A stretch of DNA of 64,000 nt from Dyella marensis (GCF_900112865.1 NZ_FONH01000015.1:1-64000); one strand, 5' to 3'; positions 35,735 through 44,556 are shown, counted from the first letter of the stretch. Notes: a model not told the origin generated them from the letters alone. Made by a program: numbers and translations.

Positions 35735-36490
35735 ATGGCCAGCGCGACACCCGCATCCGCCACCATCTCGCTGCAGGCGCGCGGCGTGGCCAAGTCGTTC
35801 GAGTCCGGCCGCGTGCGCAGCACCGTGCTGCACGACCTCACGCTGGACATGCGCTCCGGCGAACTGACCCTGATCTCCGGCCCGTCCGGCTGCGGCAAGA
35901 GCACCTTGCTGGCCATCCTCAGCGGCCTGCAGCGCCCGGACAGCGGCCAGGTCACGGCGCTGGGCCAGGACCTGGGCCAGCTCGACATCCGTGCGCTGGA
36001 ACGCTTCCGCCTGCTGCATACCGGCTTCGTGTTCCAGGGCTTCAACCTGTTTCCGGCATTGAATGCGGTGGAACAGGTGGAACTGCCGCTGAGCTATCTA
36101 GGCCTGGCGCCACGCGAGGCGCGCCGCCGCGCGGTCGCTTCGCTGGAAGAAGTCGGCCTGGGCCCGCGCATGCGCCTGCGCCCGTCCGAACTCTCCGGCG
36201 GCGAGAAGCAGCGCGTGGCGATCGCCCGCGCGCTGGCCAAGGAACCGGAGCTGCTGTTCGCCGACGAGCCCACCAGTGCGCTCGACGCCGCCAACGGCCA
36301 GACCATCATCGACATCCTGCATCGCATCGCGCGTGCGCACGGCACCACGGTACTGTGCGTCAGCCACGATCCGCGCCTGGTCGGCCACGCCGACCGCGTC
36401 CTCGCCATGGAGGACGGCCGTATCCTCAGCGATCGCAGCCAGCCTTCGCTGCCGGACGCCGTTCCGGGCCTCAAGGAATCCGCCTCATGA
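35735..36490 (+). CDS. ABC transporter ATP-binding protein (DevA/LolD-MacB type)
   Basis: The 251-residue ATPase has Walker A GPSGCGKST (about 49-57), the Q-loop FVFQGFNLFPALNAVEQV, the signature LSGGEKQRVAIARAL, Walker B LLFADEPTSALD and the H-loop VSHD. It powers the permease encoded just before it. The ATG at 35735 lies two codons after an in-frame GTG (35729) that overlaps the permease stop; either may be used. The adaptor start overlaps its stop (ATGA). Confidence 0.92.
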   Translation: MASATPASATISLQARGVAKSFESGRVRSTVLHDLTLDMRSGELTLISGPSGCGKSTLLAILSGLQRPDSGQVTALGQDLGQLDIRALERFRLLHTGFVFQGFNLFPALNAVEQVELPLSYLGLAPREARRRAVASLEEVGLGPRMRLRPSELSGGEKQRVAIARALAKEPELLFADEPTSALDAANGQTIIDILHRIARAHGTTVLCVSHDPRLVGHADRVLAMEDGRILSDRSQPSLPDAVPGLKESAS

Positions 36491-37413
36491 GTTCGCGTCT
36501 CCTCTCCCCGCTTGCCCTCGTCGCCGCGCTCGCGCTGGCGGGCTGCTCGCATGACGATGCCGCCGACGACGCCAGGCAGGCGCCGGCCGCCTCGCCCTAC
36601 GCGGCGGTGGCGCGCGGCAAGATCGATATCGAAGGCGGCCTGCTCAAGCTCAGCATGCCGCGCGACGGCGTGGTCGCCGAGATCAAGGTGCACGAAGGCG
36701 ACCGCGTGAAGAAAGGCCAGCTGCTGGCCATGCTCGACACCGAGCCGTCCAAGCTGGCGGTGACTTCCGCCGAGGCGGAACAGAAGCAGGCGCAGGCCCA
36801 GGCCGACCTGCTCGAAGCGCGCATGAAAGCTGCCGACCAACGCGCCGAGCGCCTGGACGCTGCCGCCAAGGCCGGCGCCGGCGATGCGCAGAGCGCCGAC
36901 GACGCACGCGAAGCCTCGCGCCAGCTGCAGGGCGAACTGACCAACGCCCGCGCGAACGCTGCGCTGGCCGCGCAGAAACTGGCTGGTGCGCGCTACGAGC
37001 TGGCCCAGCGCAGCTTGCTGGCACCGGTCGACGGCGAGATCGTGCAGCGCCTGATCCAGCCCGGCGCGACAGCGTCGCCGCAGGGTGGACCGGCCTTCGT
37101 GCTGCTGCCGGAGCAGCCGCGCCTGGTGCGCGCCGAGCTCAACGAATCCTTCGTGCGCGCGGTCAGTCCGGGCATGCGCGCCGAGGTGGTCGACGACAGC
37201 GGCAGCGGCATGCCCAACCTCACCGCGCACGTGCTGCGCATCGGTACCGTGTTCGGTGCCAGCGCGCTGGAAGACGATCCGCTGGTGCGCGCCAACACGC
37301 GCACGGTGGAATGCGTGCTCGCCTTCGACCAGCCGCCGCCGGCTTCCGCGCGCATCGGCCAGCGCGTGCTGGTGCGTTTCGCCGCGGGCGAGGCGGGGTC
37401 GAAGCAGCCGTGA
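36487..37413 (+). CDS. HlyD-family periplasmic adaptor lipoprotein (DevB-like)
   Basis: The 308-residue protein has a lipobox (ALAGC, Cys20), a split biotinyl-lipoyl-like domain (PRDGVVAEIKVHEGDRVKKG near 59-78 and LLAPVDGEIVQRLIQPGA later), a coiled-coil hairpin (about 95-170) and a beta-barrel end. It would link the ABC permease to the outer-membrane factor. All four export genes overlap or nearly touch, as expected for a tripartite ABC efflux system. Confidence 0.9.
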   Translation: MSSRLLSPLALVAALALAGCSHDDAADDARQAPAASPYAAVARGKIDIEGGLLKLSMPRDGVVAEIKVHEGDRVKKGQLLAMLDTEPSKLAVTSAEAEQKQAQAQADLLEARMKAADQRAERLDAAAKAGAGDAQSADDAREASRQLQGELTNARANAALAAQKLAGARYELAQRSLLAPVDGEIVQRLIQPGATASPQGGPAFVLLPEQPRLVRAELNESFVRAVSPGMRAEVVDDSGSGMPNLTAHVLRIGTVFGASALEDDPLVRANTRTVECVLAFDQPPPASARIGQRVLVRFAAGEAGSKQP

Positions 37414-38204
37414 GTGCGTTCGCGCGCTGGTTAACGGCGTCTGCCTGCGCCGCCCTGCTGGGTGTCGCCGCGCCGTGCCATGCGGACGACGCGGCCGCCG
37501 CATCCGCCGACGACAATCTGCTCGGCGCCGGCTTTATCCGCCTGCCCGCCTGGCAGGGTTCGCGCGCGCATCGCGACCAGTTCGCGCCGTACGTGCAGGC
37601 CAAACTCGGCGACCGCATCACCCTGTCCACCGACGATGGCGCCACGCTCGACCTGATCATGGGCCAGCACCTGCACGGCGGCCTCTACGGCAACTACCAG
37701 TGGGGCCGCAGCCACGAGGATCTCGGCCGGCTCGGCGGCAAGGTCACTTCGCTGTCGCCGCGACTCAATGCCGGCGGCTATGTGGAGTACGACTTCAACG
37801 AAGCGCAGAACGTCGGCATCAACGCCGCCCACGACACGCTGGGCGCCGGTGCCTACGTCAACGCCTACGCCTTCAGCGCGCTGCCGCCGCTCGGCCACTA
37901 CCAGCACGGCCTGCAATTGCAGTGGCAGTGGATGAACGGCCCGGCGATGCGCCGCTTCTTCGGCCTCTCCGCGGTCGAGGCCGCGGCGCTCGGCGTCGCC
38001 CCGTGGCAACCCGGTGCGGGCGGCCAGCAGGTGGGCCTCGAATACGACGGCCTGATTCCGCTCGGCCGTCATCTCGCCACGGTGTTCTCGCTGTCCTACG
38101 CGCGTCTGCTCGGCAATGCGGAAGACAGCCCGCTGGTGCGCGGCTTTGGCACCGCCGACCAGTTCACCGGCTCGATGGCCCTGGTCTACCGCTTCGCGCC
38201 GTAG
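37410..38204 (+). CDS. MipA/OmpV family outer-membrane protein
   Basis: The 264-residue protein has a signal peptide (about 1-25) and the MipA/OmpV opening LLGAGFIRLPAWQGS. The rest is a beta-barrel pattern with alternating aromatic residues and a C-terminal aromatic segment (YRFAP). In E. coli MipA is a scaffold for cell-wall enzymes, and OmpV-type proteins also act as adhesins or channels. Its GTG start overlaps the adaptor stop (GTGA), so it belongs to the exporter operon. Confidence 0.87.
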   Translation: MSAFARWLTASACAALLGVAAPCHADDAAAASADDNLLGAGFIRLPAWQGSRAHRDQFAPYVQAKLGDRITLSTDDGATLDLIMGQHLHGGLYGNYQWGRSHEDLGRLGGKVTSLSPRLNAGGYVEYDFNEAQNVGINAAHDTLGAGAYVNAYAFSALPPLGHYQHGLQLQWQWMNGPAMRRFFGLSAVEAAALGVAPWQPGAGGQQVGLEYDGLIPLGRHLATVFSLSYARLLGNAEDSPLVRGFGTADQFTGSMALVYRFAP

Positions 38205-38287
38205 GTTGGGGTGAGCGCAGCGAACCCCAACATTGCGCAACGCGTGCCTGCACGGTGTTGGGGTTCGCTGCGCTCACCCCAACCTAC
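38201..38287. repeat. Long inverted repeat element (31-bp perfect arms)
   Basis: Two arms of 31 bp (38201-38231 and 38257-38287) are exact reverse complements. Each starts or ends with GTAGGTTGGGGTGAGCGCAG and is itself half palindromic. The left arm contains the stop codon of the MipA gene. Related copies are at 44449-44547 and 62996-63028. It may act as a terminator between convergent genes and looks like a REP-type mobile palindrome. Confidence 0.8.
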
Positions 38288-38308
38288 GCCAGCTTCGAAG
38301 CGTACACG

Positions 38309-38644
38309 TCACTCGCGGTCGTCGCGCGTCCAGATGCCGCCGTGCGCTTCGCGCACCGGGAACTTCGCGATCGGTTCGTAGGCCGGCGGGCACATCGCCT
38401 CGCCCGTGCGCAGGTCGAAGCGCGCGCCATGGCGCGGGCACTCCACCTCGAAACCGTGCACCTCGCCGCCGGCGAGATCGCCGCCGTCGTGCGTGCAAAG
38501 GTCCTGCACTGCATACAGATCGCCATCGATGTTGTAGATGGCGATCGGCTCCTGCGTCACTTCGTCGTAGACGACCTTGAACTCGCCGGGCAGCAGTTCC
38601 GCACGCGTGCCGACGTAGGTCCAGCCGCTGATGTCCTCGCTCAC
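38309..38644 (-). CDS. Rieske [2Fe-2S] ferredoxin-like protein
   Basis: The 111-residue protein has a complete Rieske site: CTH (Cys50, His52) and CPRH (Cys69, His72). It looks like the ferredoxin subunit of non-haem iron oxygenases, but no oxygenase is adjacent. In related genomes such proteins often lie by suf genes, which here are 6 kb away. The GTG start at 38644 overlaps the stop of the GNAT gene (GTGA). It is cytosolic. Confidence 0.9.
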   Translation of the reverse strand: MSEDISGWTYVGTRAELLPGEFKVVYDEVTQEPIAIYNIDGDLYAVQDLCTHDGGDLAGGEVHGFEVECPRHGARFDLRTGEAMCPPAYEPIAKFPVREAHGGIWTRDDRE

Positions 38645-39198
38645 GCCGCGCCCCCGGCCAGGGTCTTCACCAGCCACTCGAAGCGCAGGTCGTCGCGGCG
38701 CGGAATGCCGAAGCGCTCGTCGCCGTAGGGGAACGGGCGAAATTCGCCGGTGCGCTGGTAGCCGCGACGCTCGTACCAGGCGATCAGTTCGGCACGCTGC
38801 TCGATCACCGTCATGCGCATGGCCAGGCACTGCCAGTGTTCGCGCGCATGGCGCTCGGCTTCGGCCAGCAGGGCCTTGCCGATGCCGCCGTTCTGCAGCA
38901 GCGGATTGACTGCGAACATGCCGAAGTAGCCGGCCTCGCCCTGGCGCTCCACATGGCAGCAGGCCAGCAGTTCGCCGTCGCGCTCGGCCAGCAGCACGAT
39001 GCTGTCGGCCTGCTGCAGCAGCTCGGCCACGCCGTCGACATTGGTGCGGCGGCCGTCGAGCAGATCGGATTCGGTGGTCCAGCCCAGCCGGCCCGAGTCA
39101 CCGCGATACGCGGATTCGACCAGGGCGACGATGGCGGGGACGTCGGCCGCGAGGGCCGGGCGGAAAGTAGGGAGAGAGGTCGTGGGCATGCGCGGCAT
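38641..39198 (-). CDS. GNAT family N-acetyltransferase
   Basis: The protein is about 185 residues with the GNAT acetyl-CoA site (NPLLQNGGIGKALLAEAERH) and the late YERRGYQRTGEF segment. The start may be 39198 or the ATG at 39189; upstream codons are noncoding shadow. Its stop overlaps the Rieske gene start, so both are co-translated. The acceptor is unknown. Confidence 0.85.
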   Translation of the reverse strand: MPRMPTTSLPTFRPALAADVPAIVALVESAYRGDSGRLGWTTESDLLDGRRTNVDGVAELLQQADSIVLLAERDGELLACCHVERQGEAGYFGMFAVNPLLQNGGIGKALLAEAERHAREHWQCLAMRMTVIEQRAELIAWYERRGYQRTGEFRPFPYGDERFGIPRRDDLRFEWLVKTLAGGAA

Positions 39199-39247
39199 GA
39201 TAATGCCGCCCTGCCCTCGCCGGCCATTGCCGGCGAGGCCGGCACGC

Positions 39248-40252
39248 TCAGCGCGGCGCGGCGACCAGCACCTCGAAGCCTTCGACAGGCTTGCCTTTGC
39301 CGCCTCCGCTCGCGCCGGCGAGATAGACCTCGTGCGTGCCGGGGTCCAGTGCCATGGTGCGGGCGCTCTTCTGCGTCGGCACGTTGGCCAGCAGGCGGTA
39401 ATGGTCCGCATCATCCTGCGCGATCACGCTGAGCACGCCGTCCGCGCCGGCCGAGCCGAGCACGACATGGCGCGCGTCGTCGTAGATCACCGCGTCGGGG
39501 CCCTTGCCCATCGCGACCTTGGCCACCTGGTGGCCGTCATGTGCGTCGGTGACGATCATCCAGCCGTTGTCGCAGACCGAGAACAGACGCCCATGCTGCG
39601 CATCCAGCACGAGGCCGGTCGGCCCGTCGCACGGCGCCATCGGCCACACCGCGGTGACCTTGCCTGCGGCCAGATCCACGCGGGCCAGCGAGTTCTTGTC
39701 TTCCAGATTGAGATACAGCGTGCCGTGCCCATCGGCCACCGCGAATTCCGGGCGGCCGGGCAGCGCGACGGTCGACAACTCCTTGCCGGCCTTCGCGTCG
39801 ATCACACTGAGATTGTTGCTGCGGCCGTTCATGGTCAGCAGATGACCCGAGGCGCTGTCGAACAAGATCGCGTCCGGGTTCTTGCCGCTCACCGGGATAT
39901 GCCGGGTGAGCTTGAGCGTCTGCGTATCGAACACCGTCACTTCGTCGCCACGGCCGCTGCTGACGAAGCCCTCGTGCGTGGACGGCGACAGCGCCACGCC
40001 ATGCGCGTGCTGCATGCCGGCCACTTCGCCGGCCAGCTTGCCGCTGGCGGTGTCCATCACCATCACGCGATCGTCGCGGGCGACGTACAGGCGATGCGCG
40101 CTCGCATCGAGACTGAGGTAATCCCATCCGCCCGGTCCGCCGAGCGGATGGCGGGCGGTGACGGCATACGGCGCGGCTGGCGCCGCGGCCAGCGCGGGCA
40201 GCACCGCGGCGGCCAGCAGCAGCGGCAACAGGCGGATGGGTGGCGTTTTCAT
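39248..40252 (-). CDS. Secreted YVTN-type beta-propeller protein
   Basis: The 334-residue protein has a signal peptide (about 1-23), then repeated blades of the YVTN/SMP-30-like kind (RLYVARDDRVMVMDTASGKLAG, DEVTVFDTQTLKLTRHIPVSG, NNLSVIDAKAGKELSTVALPG). It probably folds as a seven-bladed propeller in the periplasm. The function is unknown; relatives bind metals or act as surface or electron-transfer scaffolds. Confidence 0.82.
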   Translation of the reverse strand: MKTPPIRLLPLLLAAAVLPALAAAPAAPYAVTARHPLGGPGGWDYLSLDASAHRLYVARDDRVMVMDTASGKLAGEVAGMQHAHGVALSPSTHEGFVSSGRGDEVTVFDTQTLKLTRHIPVSGKNPDAILFDSASGHLLTMNGRSNNLSVIDAKAGKELSTVALPGRPEFAVADGHGTLYLNLEDKNSLARVDLAAGKVTAVWPMAPCDGPTGLVLDAQHGRLFSVCDNGWMIVTDAHDGHQVAKVAMGKGPDAVIYDDARHVVLGSAGADGVLSVIAQDDADHYRLLANVPTQKSARTMALDPGTHEVYLAGASGGGKGKPVEGFEVLVAAPR

Positions 40253-40325
40253 GCGCGGATACCCCTGGAAGGTGGCGGTCGAAAGCCGCAGCGTAGCGAC
40301 CGCACCTTATGGTTTTCCTAGCGCA

Positions 40326-40904
40326 TCAGGCCAGGTTGTCCGCGGCGAACTCCCAGTGCACCAGCTGCCAGAACGCCTGCAGATAGGCCGGGCGGGCATT
40401 GCGGTAGTCGATGTAGTACGCGTGTTCCCACACGTCGGCCACCAGCAGCGGACGGTCGGCGCCGGTGAGCGGCGTGTCGGCATTGGCGGTGTTGACGATG
40501 GCCAGCTTGCCGTCCGGCTGCTGCACCAGCCAGGTCCAGCCCGAGCCGAACTGCTTGGTGCCGGATGCCGCGAAGGCTTCCTTGAACGCATCGAGCGAGC
40601 CGAAGTCGCGCACGATCAGGTCAGCCAGCAGACCCTGCGGCGCACCGCCACCGCGCGGACTCATCGAGTTCCAGTAGAAGCTGTGGTTCCACGCCTGCGC
40701 GGCGTTGTTGAAGATCGCGCCGGTCGAGCGGCGCACGATGTCTTCCAGCTCCAGATGCTCGAACTCGCTGCCGGCGATCAGCGTGTTGAGGTTGGTGACA
40801 TAGGTGCGGTGATGCTTGCCGTAGTGATATTCCAGCGTTTCCGCGGAAATATGCGGCGCCAGGCCGTTGAGGTCGTAAGGCAGAGGCAGCAGTTCGATGG
40901 CCAT
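40326..40904 (-). CDS. sodB: Iron superoxide dismutase
   Basis: The 192-residue protein has the metal ligands His27, His74, Asp157 and His161 (DVWEHAYYIDY) and Gln70 in AQAWNHSFYW, which marks the Fe-type enzyme. It removes superoxide in the cytosol. The ATG at 40904 is normal for SodB (MAIELLPLPYDLNGLAPHIS). The gene is divergent from a SufR-like Fe-S regulator, and its probable -10 (TAATAT) lies inside the first palindrome of the shared promoter. Confidence 0.95.
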   Translation of the reverse strand: MAIELLPLPYDLNGLAPHISAETLEYHYGKHHRTYVTNLNTLIAGSEFEHLELEDIVRRSTGAIFNNAAQAWNHSFYWNSMSPRGGGAPQGLLADLIVRDFGSLDAFKEAFAASGTKQFGSGWTWLVQQPDGKLAIVNTANADTPLTGADRPLLVADVWEHAYYIDYRNARPAYLQAFWQLVHWEFAADNLA

Positions 40905-41013
40905 GCGTAGCGTTCCTTGTGGTGCTTCGTTGGGGGAGATAGAGCAGGAGCGAGCCGGCGCCGCGCGCCGCATGGCGTGCCCATGCGCCTCGACAAGGCG
41001 CGCCGGGTGCGCC

Positions 41014-41040
41014 AATATCCAAGTTACAGCTTGGGATATT
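41014..41040. promoter_or_regulatory. Operator 1 of the sodB/SufR-like divergon
   Basis: AATATCCAAG-N6-CTTGGGATATT is a near-perfect extended palindrome with a CAAG-N6-CTTG core (41020-41033). It overlaps the probable -10 of sodB on the minus strand and the -35 (TTGGGA) of the regulator gene, as expected for a repressor site. Confidence 0.65.
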
Positions 41041-41062
41041 AGACCCGAGCACGTTAATTAAA

Positions 41063-41076
41063 CAAGTATTAGCTTG
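41063..41076. promoter_or_regulatory. Operator 2 of the sodB/SufR-like divergon
   Basis: CAAG-TATTAG-CTTG repeats the CAAG-N6-CTTG core of operator 1, 43 bp further on, just before the regulator's ATG at 41083. Cyanobacterial SufR is known to bind CAAC-N6-GTTG, a closely similar layout. Confidence 0.6.
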
Positions 41077-41082
41077 GATAAT

Positions 41083-41754
41083 ATGGATTCCACTCCTATC
41101 GACCCCACCAGCGAACGCATCCTGCGCCAGCTGAAGAGCCAGGGACCGCAAGGCAGCACCGCGCTGGCCGAGGCCCTGGGGGTAAGCACGGAGGCGATTC
41201 GCCAGCAGGTGCAGAAACTCCTCGACGAACAGCTGATCGTCGGCGAGCAGGAGCGCTCCGCCGGCGCCGGCCGGCCGCGCCAGCTGTGGTCGCTCACTGC
41301 TGCCGGCCATGCACGCTTTCCCGATGCGCACGCACAATTGGCGGTCGACCTGATCGCCTCCGTGCGCACGTTGTTCGGCGAGGCCGGCGTGGACAAGCTG
41401 GTCGATGCGCGCCGCGACGAAAACCGCCGCCAATACCTGCAGACCACCACGGGCGCACGCACGCTCGCCGAACGCGTGCGCCGCCTCGCCGCGATCCGCG
41501 AGCGCGAGGGCTATATGGCGCGTGCCGAGAAGGATGGCCGCGACTGGCTGCTGATCGAAGACCACTGCCCGATCTGCGCCGCCGCGCGTGCCTGCCAGGG
41601 TTTCTGTCGCGCGGAGCTGGAGTTGTTCCAGGAAGTGCTGGGGGAAGAGGCGAGCGTGAAGCGGGAGCAGCACCTGCTGGCGGGAGCGCGGCGGTGCGTG
41701 TATCGCATCAGCCCGAGGAAGCTGGTGAAGACGCCGGTCAGCTTGATGGATTGA
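41083..41754 (+). CDS. SufR-like iron-sulfur transcriptional repressor
   Basis: The 223-residue protein has an N-terminal winged helix (about 10-75: ILRQLKSQGPQGSTALAEAL, then GRPRQLWSLT) and a C-terminal cluster of cysteines, Cys162, Cys165, Cys171, Cys175 and Cys205, in the pattern of SufR-type regulators that hold a [4Fe-4S] cluster. It probably represses itself and sodB, and perhaps suf genes, according to Fe-S status. The ATG at 41083 is preferred over a TTG at 41074 that lies in operator 2. No clear ribosome site is visible, so the mRNA may be nearly leaderless. Confidence 0.85.
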   Translation: MDSTPIDPTSERILRQLKSQGPQGSTALAEALGVSTEAIRQQVQKLLDEQLIVGEQERSAGAGRPRQLWSLTAAGHARFPDAHAQLAVDLIASVRTLFGEAGVDKLVDARRDENRRQYLQTTTGARTLAERVRRLAAIREREGYMARAEKDGRDWLLIEDHCPICAAARACQGFCRAELELFQEVLGEEASVKREQHLLAGARRCVYRISPRKLVKTPVSLMD

Positions 41755-42399
41755 ATCATCGACGCTGGATGCAGTGACGGCATTGCGCTTGGCGCGAATG
41801 TCCACGCCGCGCTCCGCCCGGCCCCTCACCCCAATCCTCTCCCCGGCGGGGAGAGGGGGATGGAGGGCGTCGCGACAATCGAACTGAGAGCACGCGGCGC
41901 AGCCCGCGGCGTTCCGCTTGTGCGCTTTTGATCTTGCTCTTGATCTTCAACCCCCTTGGCGCGGTGGTGAGGGCTGGACGATCAGGCCCCGAAGGGGGCG
42001 AGGACAGGAGTCCTCGCCTTTTTGACGGGACATGGATGTCCCGTCAAAAAGCCCGGCCAGCCCTCACGTACCCTCCGGTGGCTACGCCACCGGAGGGCGC
42101 CGTGCAGGGTGCCCTTCTCTTTGGTTACTTTCTCTTGGGCAAGCAAGAGAAAGTAACTCGGGCCGCGGCAGCGGCTCGAAACACTCGCCTACGGCGAGAC
42201 AAGCTGCGCACAACGCGACAACCAGGCGTGATCGTTACTGGATCCCGGCCTACGCCGGGATGACGAGCAAAGAGGATTCCGGCCTGCGCCGTGACGAGCC
42301 AAGGCGTGACCTTCGACACTGTCGACAACTCGCCGCCGCTGCCTAGCCTGCGCGGCTGCCCGCGCTTTTCCGCGGCAATCGTCATCGAAGGGGAACCCC
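41755..42399. repeat. 645-bp array of hairpins and repeat modules
   Basis: The gap before the M13 gene holds a CCCCTCACCC...GAGAGGGG module (41811-41859). It also has a nested inverted repeat (outer arms 41967-41977 and 42057-42067; inner 15-bp arms 42018-42032 and 42037-42051), a CCCTCCGGTGG...CCACCGGAGGG hairpin (42070-42096) and a perfect 14-bp GTTACTTTCTCTTG inverted repeat (42124-42157). A CTGGATCCCGG palindrome lies at 42238-42265 with a partial copy after it. No gene is supported. Confidence 0.75.
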
Positions 42400-44433
42400 A
42401 TGAAACACCTAGCGAAACCGCTGACCATGGCCATCGGCATGGCCCTCTCCACCGCCGCCATCGCCGGCCCCTCCGGCCACTTCGACATCAAGGAACTGGA
42501 CAGCAAGATCGCCCCCTGCGCCGACTTCAACGGTTTCGTCAACGCCAAGTGGGTCGCCGCCCACCCCATCCCGCCGGACCGCACCCGCTGGGGCTCCTTC
42601 GACGCCCTGCGCGAAGACAGCCTCGGCGCGCAGCGCACCATCGTTGAAGCCGCGGCGAAACACCCCGCGCAAGCCCAGGCCGGCTCGATCGAGCAGAAGA
42701 TCGGCTACCTCTACGCCTCCGGCATGGACGAAGCGGCGATCGAGAAAGCCGGCTACGACCCGATCAAGCCGCAGCTCGCGCGCATCGATGCGCTGAAGAA
42801 CGGCGCCGACGTCGCCGCCTACATCCGCGACAGCTACGCGCGCGGCGACGGCGTGGCATTCCGCTTCTCCGGCGGCCCGGACTTCAAGGACTCCAGCCGC
42901 CAGATCGCCTACGTCGGCCAGGGCGGCCTGGGCCTGCCCACCGCCGAGTACTACAGCGAGTCGGACTTCGCCAAGATTCGCGAGGCCTATGTCGCCCACG
43001 TCGCGCGCACGCTGCAACTGGTCGGCGTCAGCGCCGCCGACGCGCAGGCGCAGGCCAAGGCGGTGATGGCGTTCGAGACGCGCCTGGCCTCCGCTTCGCT
43101 GGTGCCGACCGAACTGCGCAAGCCGGAAAACCGCTATCACTTCGTCAGCATCGCCGATGCGGACAAAGCCACTGCGCACTTCGAATGGGCGGCGTTCTTC
43201 CAGGCGCAGGGCGCGGACGTGAAAGACGGCTTCTCGCTGTCGCATCCGAAGTTCTTCGCCGAGTTCGACAAGATGCTGGCCCAGACGCCGGTGTCCGACT
43301 GGCAGGCCTATCTGCGCTTCCATGCGGTGGACAGCGCGGCGCCCTATCTGTCGCAGGCGTTCCAGCAGGAAGACTTCGACTTCAACGCCAAGACGCTCAA
43401 CGACCAGAAGGAAATGAAGGCGCGCTGGAAGCGTACGCTCGATGCGGTCAACGACGGCATGGGCATGGCGCTGGGCCAGCTCTACGTCGCGCGCTATTTC
43501 TCGCCCGAATCCAAGCAGCGCGCGCAGGGCCTGGTGGACAACCTGCGCACCGCCTACAAGTCGCGCATCGAGAACCTGGAATGGATGAGCGCCGCCACCA
43601 AGCAGAAGGCGCTGGAGAAGTGGGCCAGCTTCACGCCGAAGATCGGCTACCCGGACAAGTGGCGCGACTGGAGCGGCCTCACGCTGAAGCCGGGCGACTA
43701 CTTCGGCAACGTGCAGGCGGCGGCTAAGTTCAACTACGACTACATGGTCGGCAAGATCGGCAAGCCGGTGGACCGCAGCGAATGGGGCATGACGCCGCAG
43801 ACGGTGAACGCCTACTACAACGCGCAGAAGAACGAGATCGTGTTCCCGGCCGCGATCCTGCAGCCGCCGTTCTTCGACGCCAAGGCGGATGACGCGCTCA
43901 ACTACGGCGGCATCGGCGCGGTGATCGGCCACGAGATGGGCCACGGCTACGACGACCAGGGCAGCAAGTTCGACGCCCAGGGCAACAACGTCAACTGGTG
44001 GACCGACGCCGACCGCAAGGCCTTCGAGGAGCGCACCGCCAGGCTGGCCGCCCAGTTCAACAGCTACGAAGCGCTGCCCGGCAAGTTCGTCAAGGGCCAG
44101 CTGACCATGGGCGAGAACATCGGCGACCTCGGCGGCCTCAACGCCGCCTACGACGCGCTGCAGATGGCGCTCGCAAAGAATCCCGCCGAAGCGAAGCAAA
44201 GCATCGACGGCTACACCCAGGACCAGCGCTTCTTCCTCAACTGGGCGCGCGTATGGCGCGGCAATATCCGCGATGCCGCGCAGCTGACCCTGCTCAACAC
44301 CGATCCGCATGCGCCGGCGAGATTCCGCGCGATCGGCGCTCCGTCGAACATGGCCGCGTTCGCGCAGGCGTTCCAGTGCAAGCCGGGCGACCAGATGGTG
44401 CGTTCGGGCGAGCAGCAGGTGAAGATCTGGTAA
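42400..44433 (+). CDS. M13 family metallopeptidase (neprilysin/PepO-like)
   Basis: The 677-residue protein has a signal peptide (about 1-22) and the M13 zinc site HEMGH at 511-515, with the third ligand Glu572 in MGENIGDLGGL. The NAYYNAQKNEIVFPAAILQP segment is the usual substrate-cleft motif. It likely degrades peptides in the periplasm or outside. A GAAGGGGA ribosome site precedes the ATG. The C-terminal PGDQMVRSGEQQVKIW resembles the conserved CxxW-type end, here with Trp kept. Confidence 0.92.
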   Translation: MKHLAKPLTMAIGMALSTAAIAGPSGHFDIKELDSKIAPCADFNGFVNAKWVAAHPIPPDRTRWGSFDALREDSLGAQRTIVEAAAKHPAQAQAGSIEQKIGYLYASGMDEAAIEKAGYDPIKPQLARIDALKNGADVAAYIRDSYARGDGVAFRFSGGPDFKDSSRQIAYVGQGGLGLPTAEYYSESDFAKIREAYVAHVARTLQLVGVSAADAQAQAKAVMAFETRLASASLVPTELRKPENRYHFVSIADADKATAHFEWAAFFQAQGADVKDGFSLSHPKFFAEFDKMLAQTPVSDWQAYLRFHAVDSAAPYLSQAFQQEDFDFNAKTLNDQKEMKARWKRTLDAVNDGMGMALGQLYVARYFSPESKQRAQGLVDNLRTAYKSRIENLEWMSAATKQKALEKWASFTPKIGYPDKWRDWSGLTLKPGDYFGNVQAAAKFNYDYMVGKIGKPVDRSEWGMTPQTVNAYYNAQKNEIVFPAAILQPPFFDAKADDALNYGGIGAVIGHEMGHGYDDQGSKFDAQGNNVNWWTDADRKAFEERTARLAAQFNSYEALPGKFVKGQLTMGENIGDLGGLNAAYDALQMALAKNPAEAKQSIDGYTQDQRFFLNWARVWRGNIRDAAQLTLLNTDPHAPARFRAIGAPSNMAAFAQAFQCKPGDQMVRSGEQQVKIW

Positions 44434-44448
44434 GCCCGCCAACGGCGC

Positions 44449-44547
44449 AGGTTGGGGTGAGCGCCAGCGAACCCCAACGGACCTGTCAGGCTGCCGCAGT
44501 ATCGACCGTTCGGGCACGTTGGGGTTCGCTGGCGCTCACCCCAACCT
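44449..44547. repeat. Inverted repeat element, second copy (30-bp arms)
   Basis: Perfect 30-bp arms at 44449-44478 and 44518-44547 belong to the same family as 38201-38287 and again sit between two convergent genes (M13 peptidase and sufS), where they may act as a terminator. Confidence 0.8.
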
Positions 44548-44556
44548 ACGCCGTGG

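Noticed and set aside
42409-44517. 702-codon open frame opposite the M13 peptidase
   Set aside because: Typical antisense shadow of a GC-rich gene; the plus frame has a signal peptide and HExxH zinc site.
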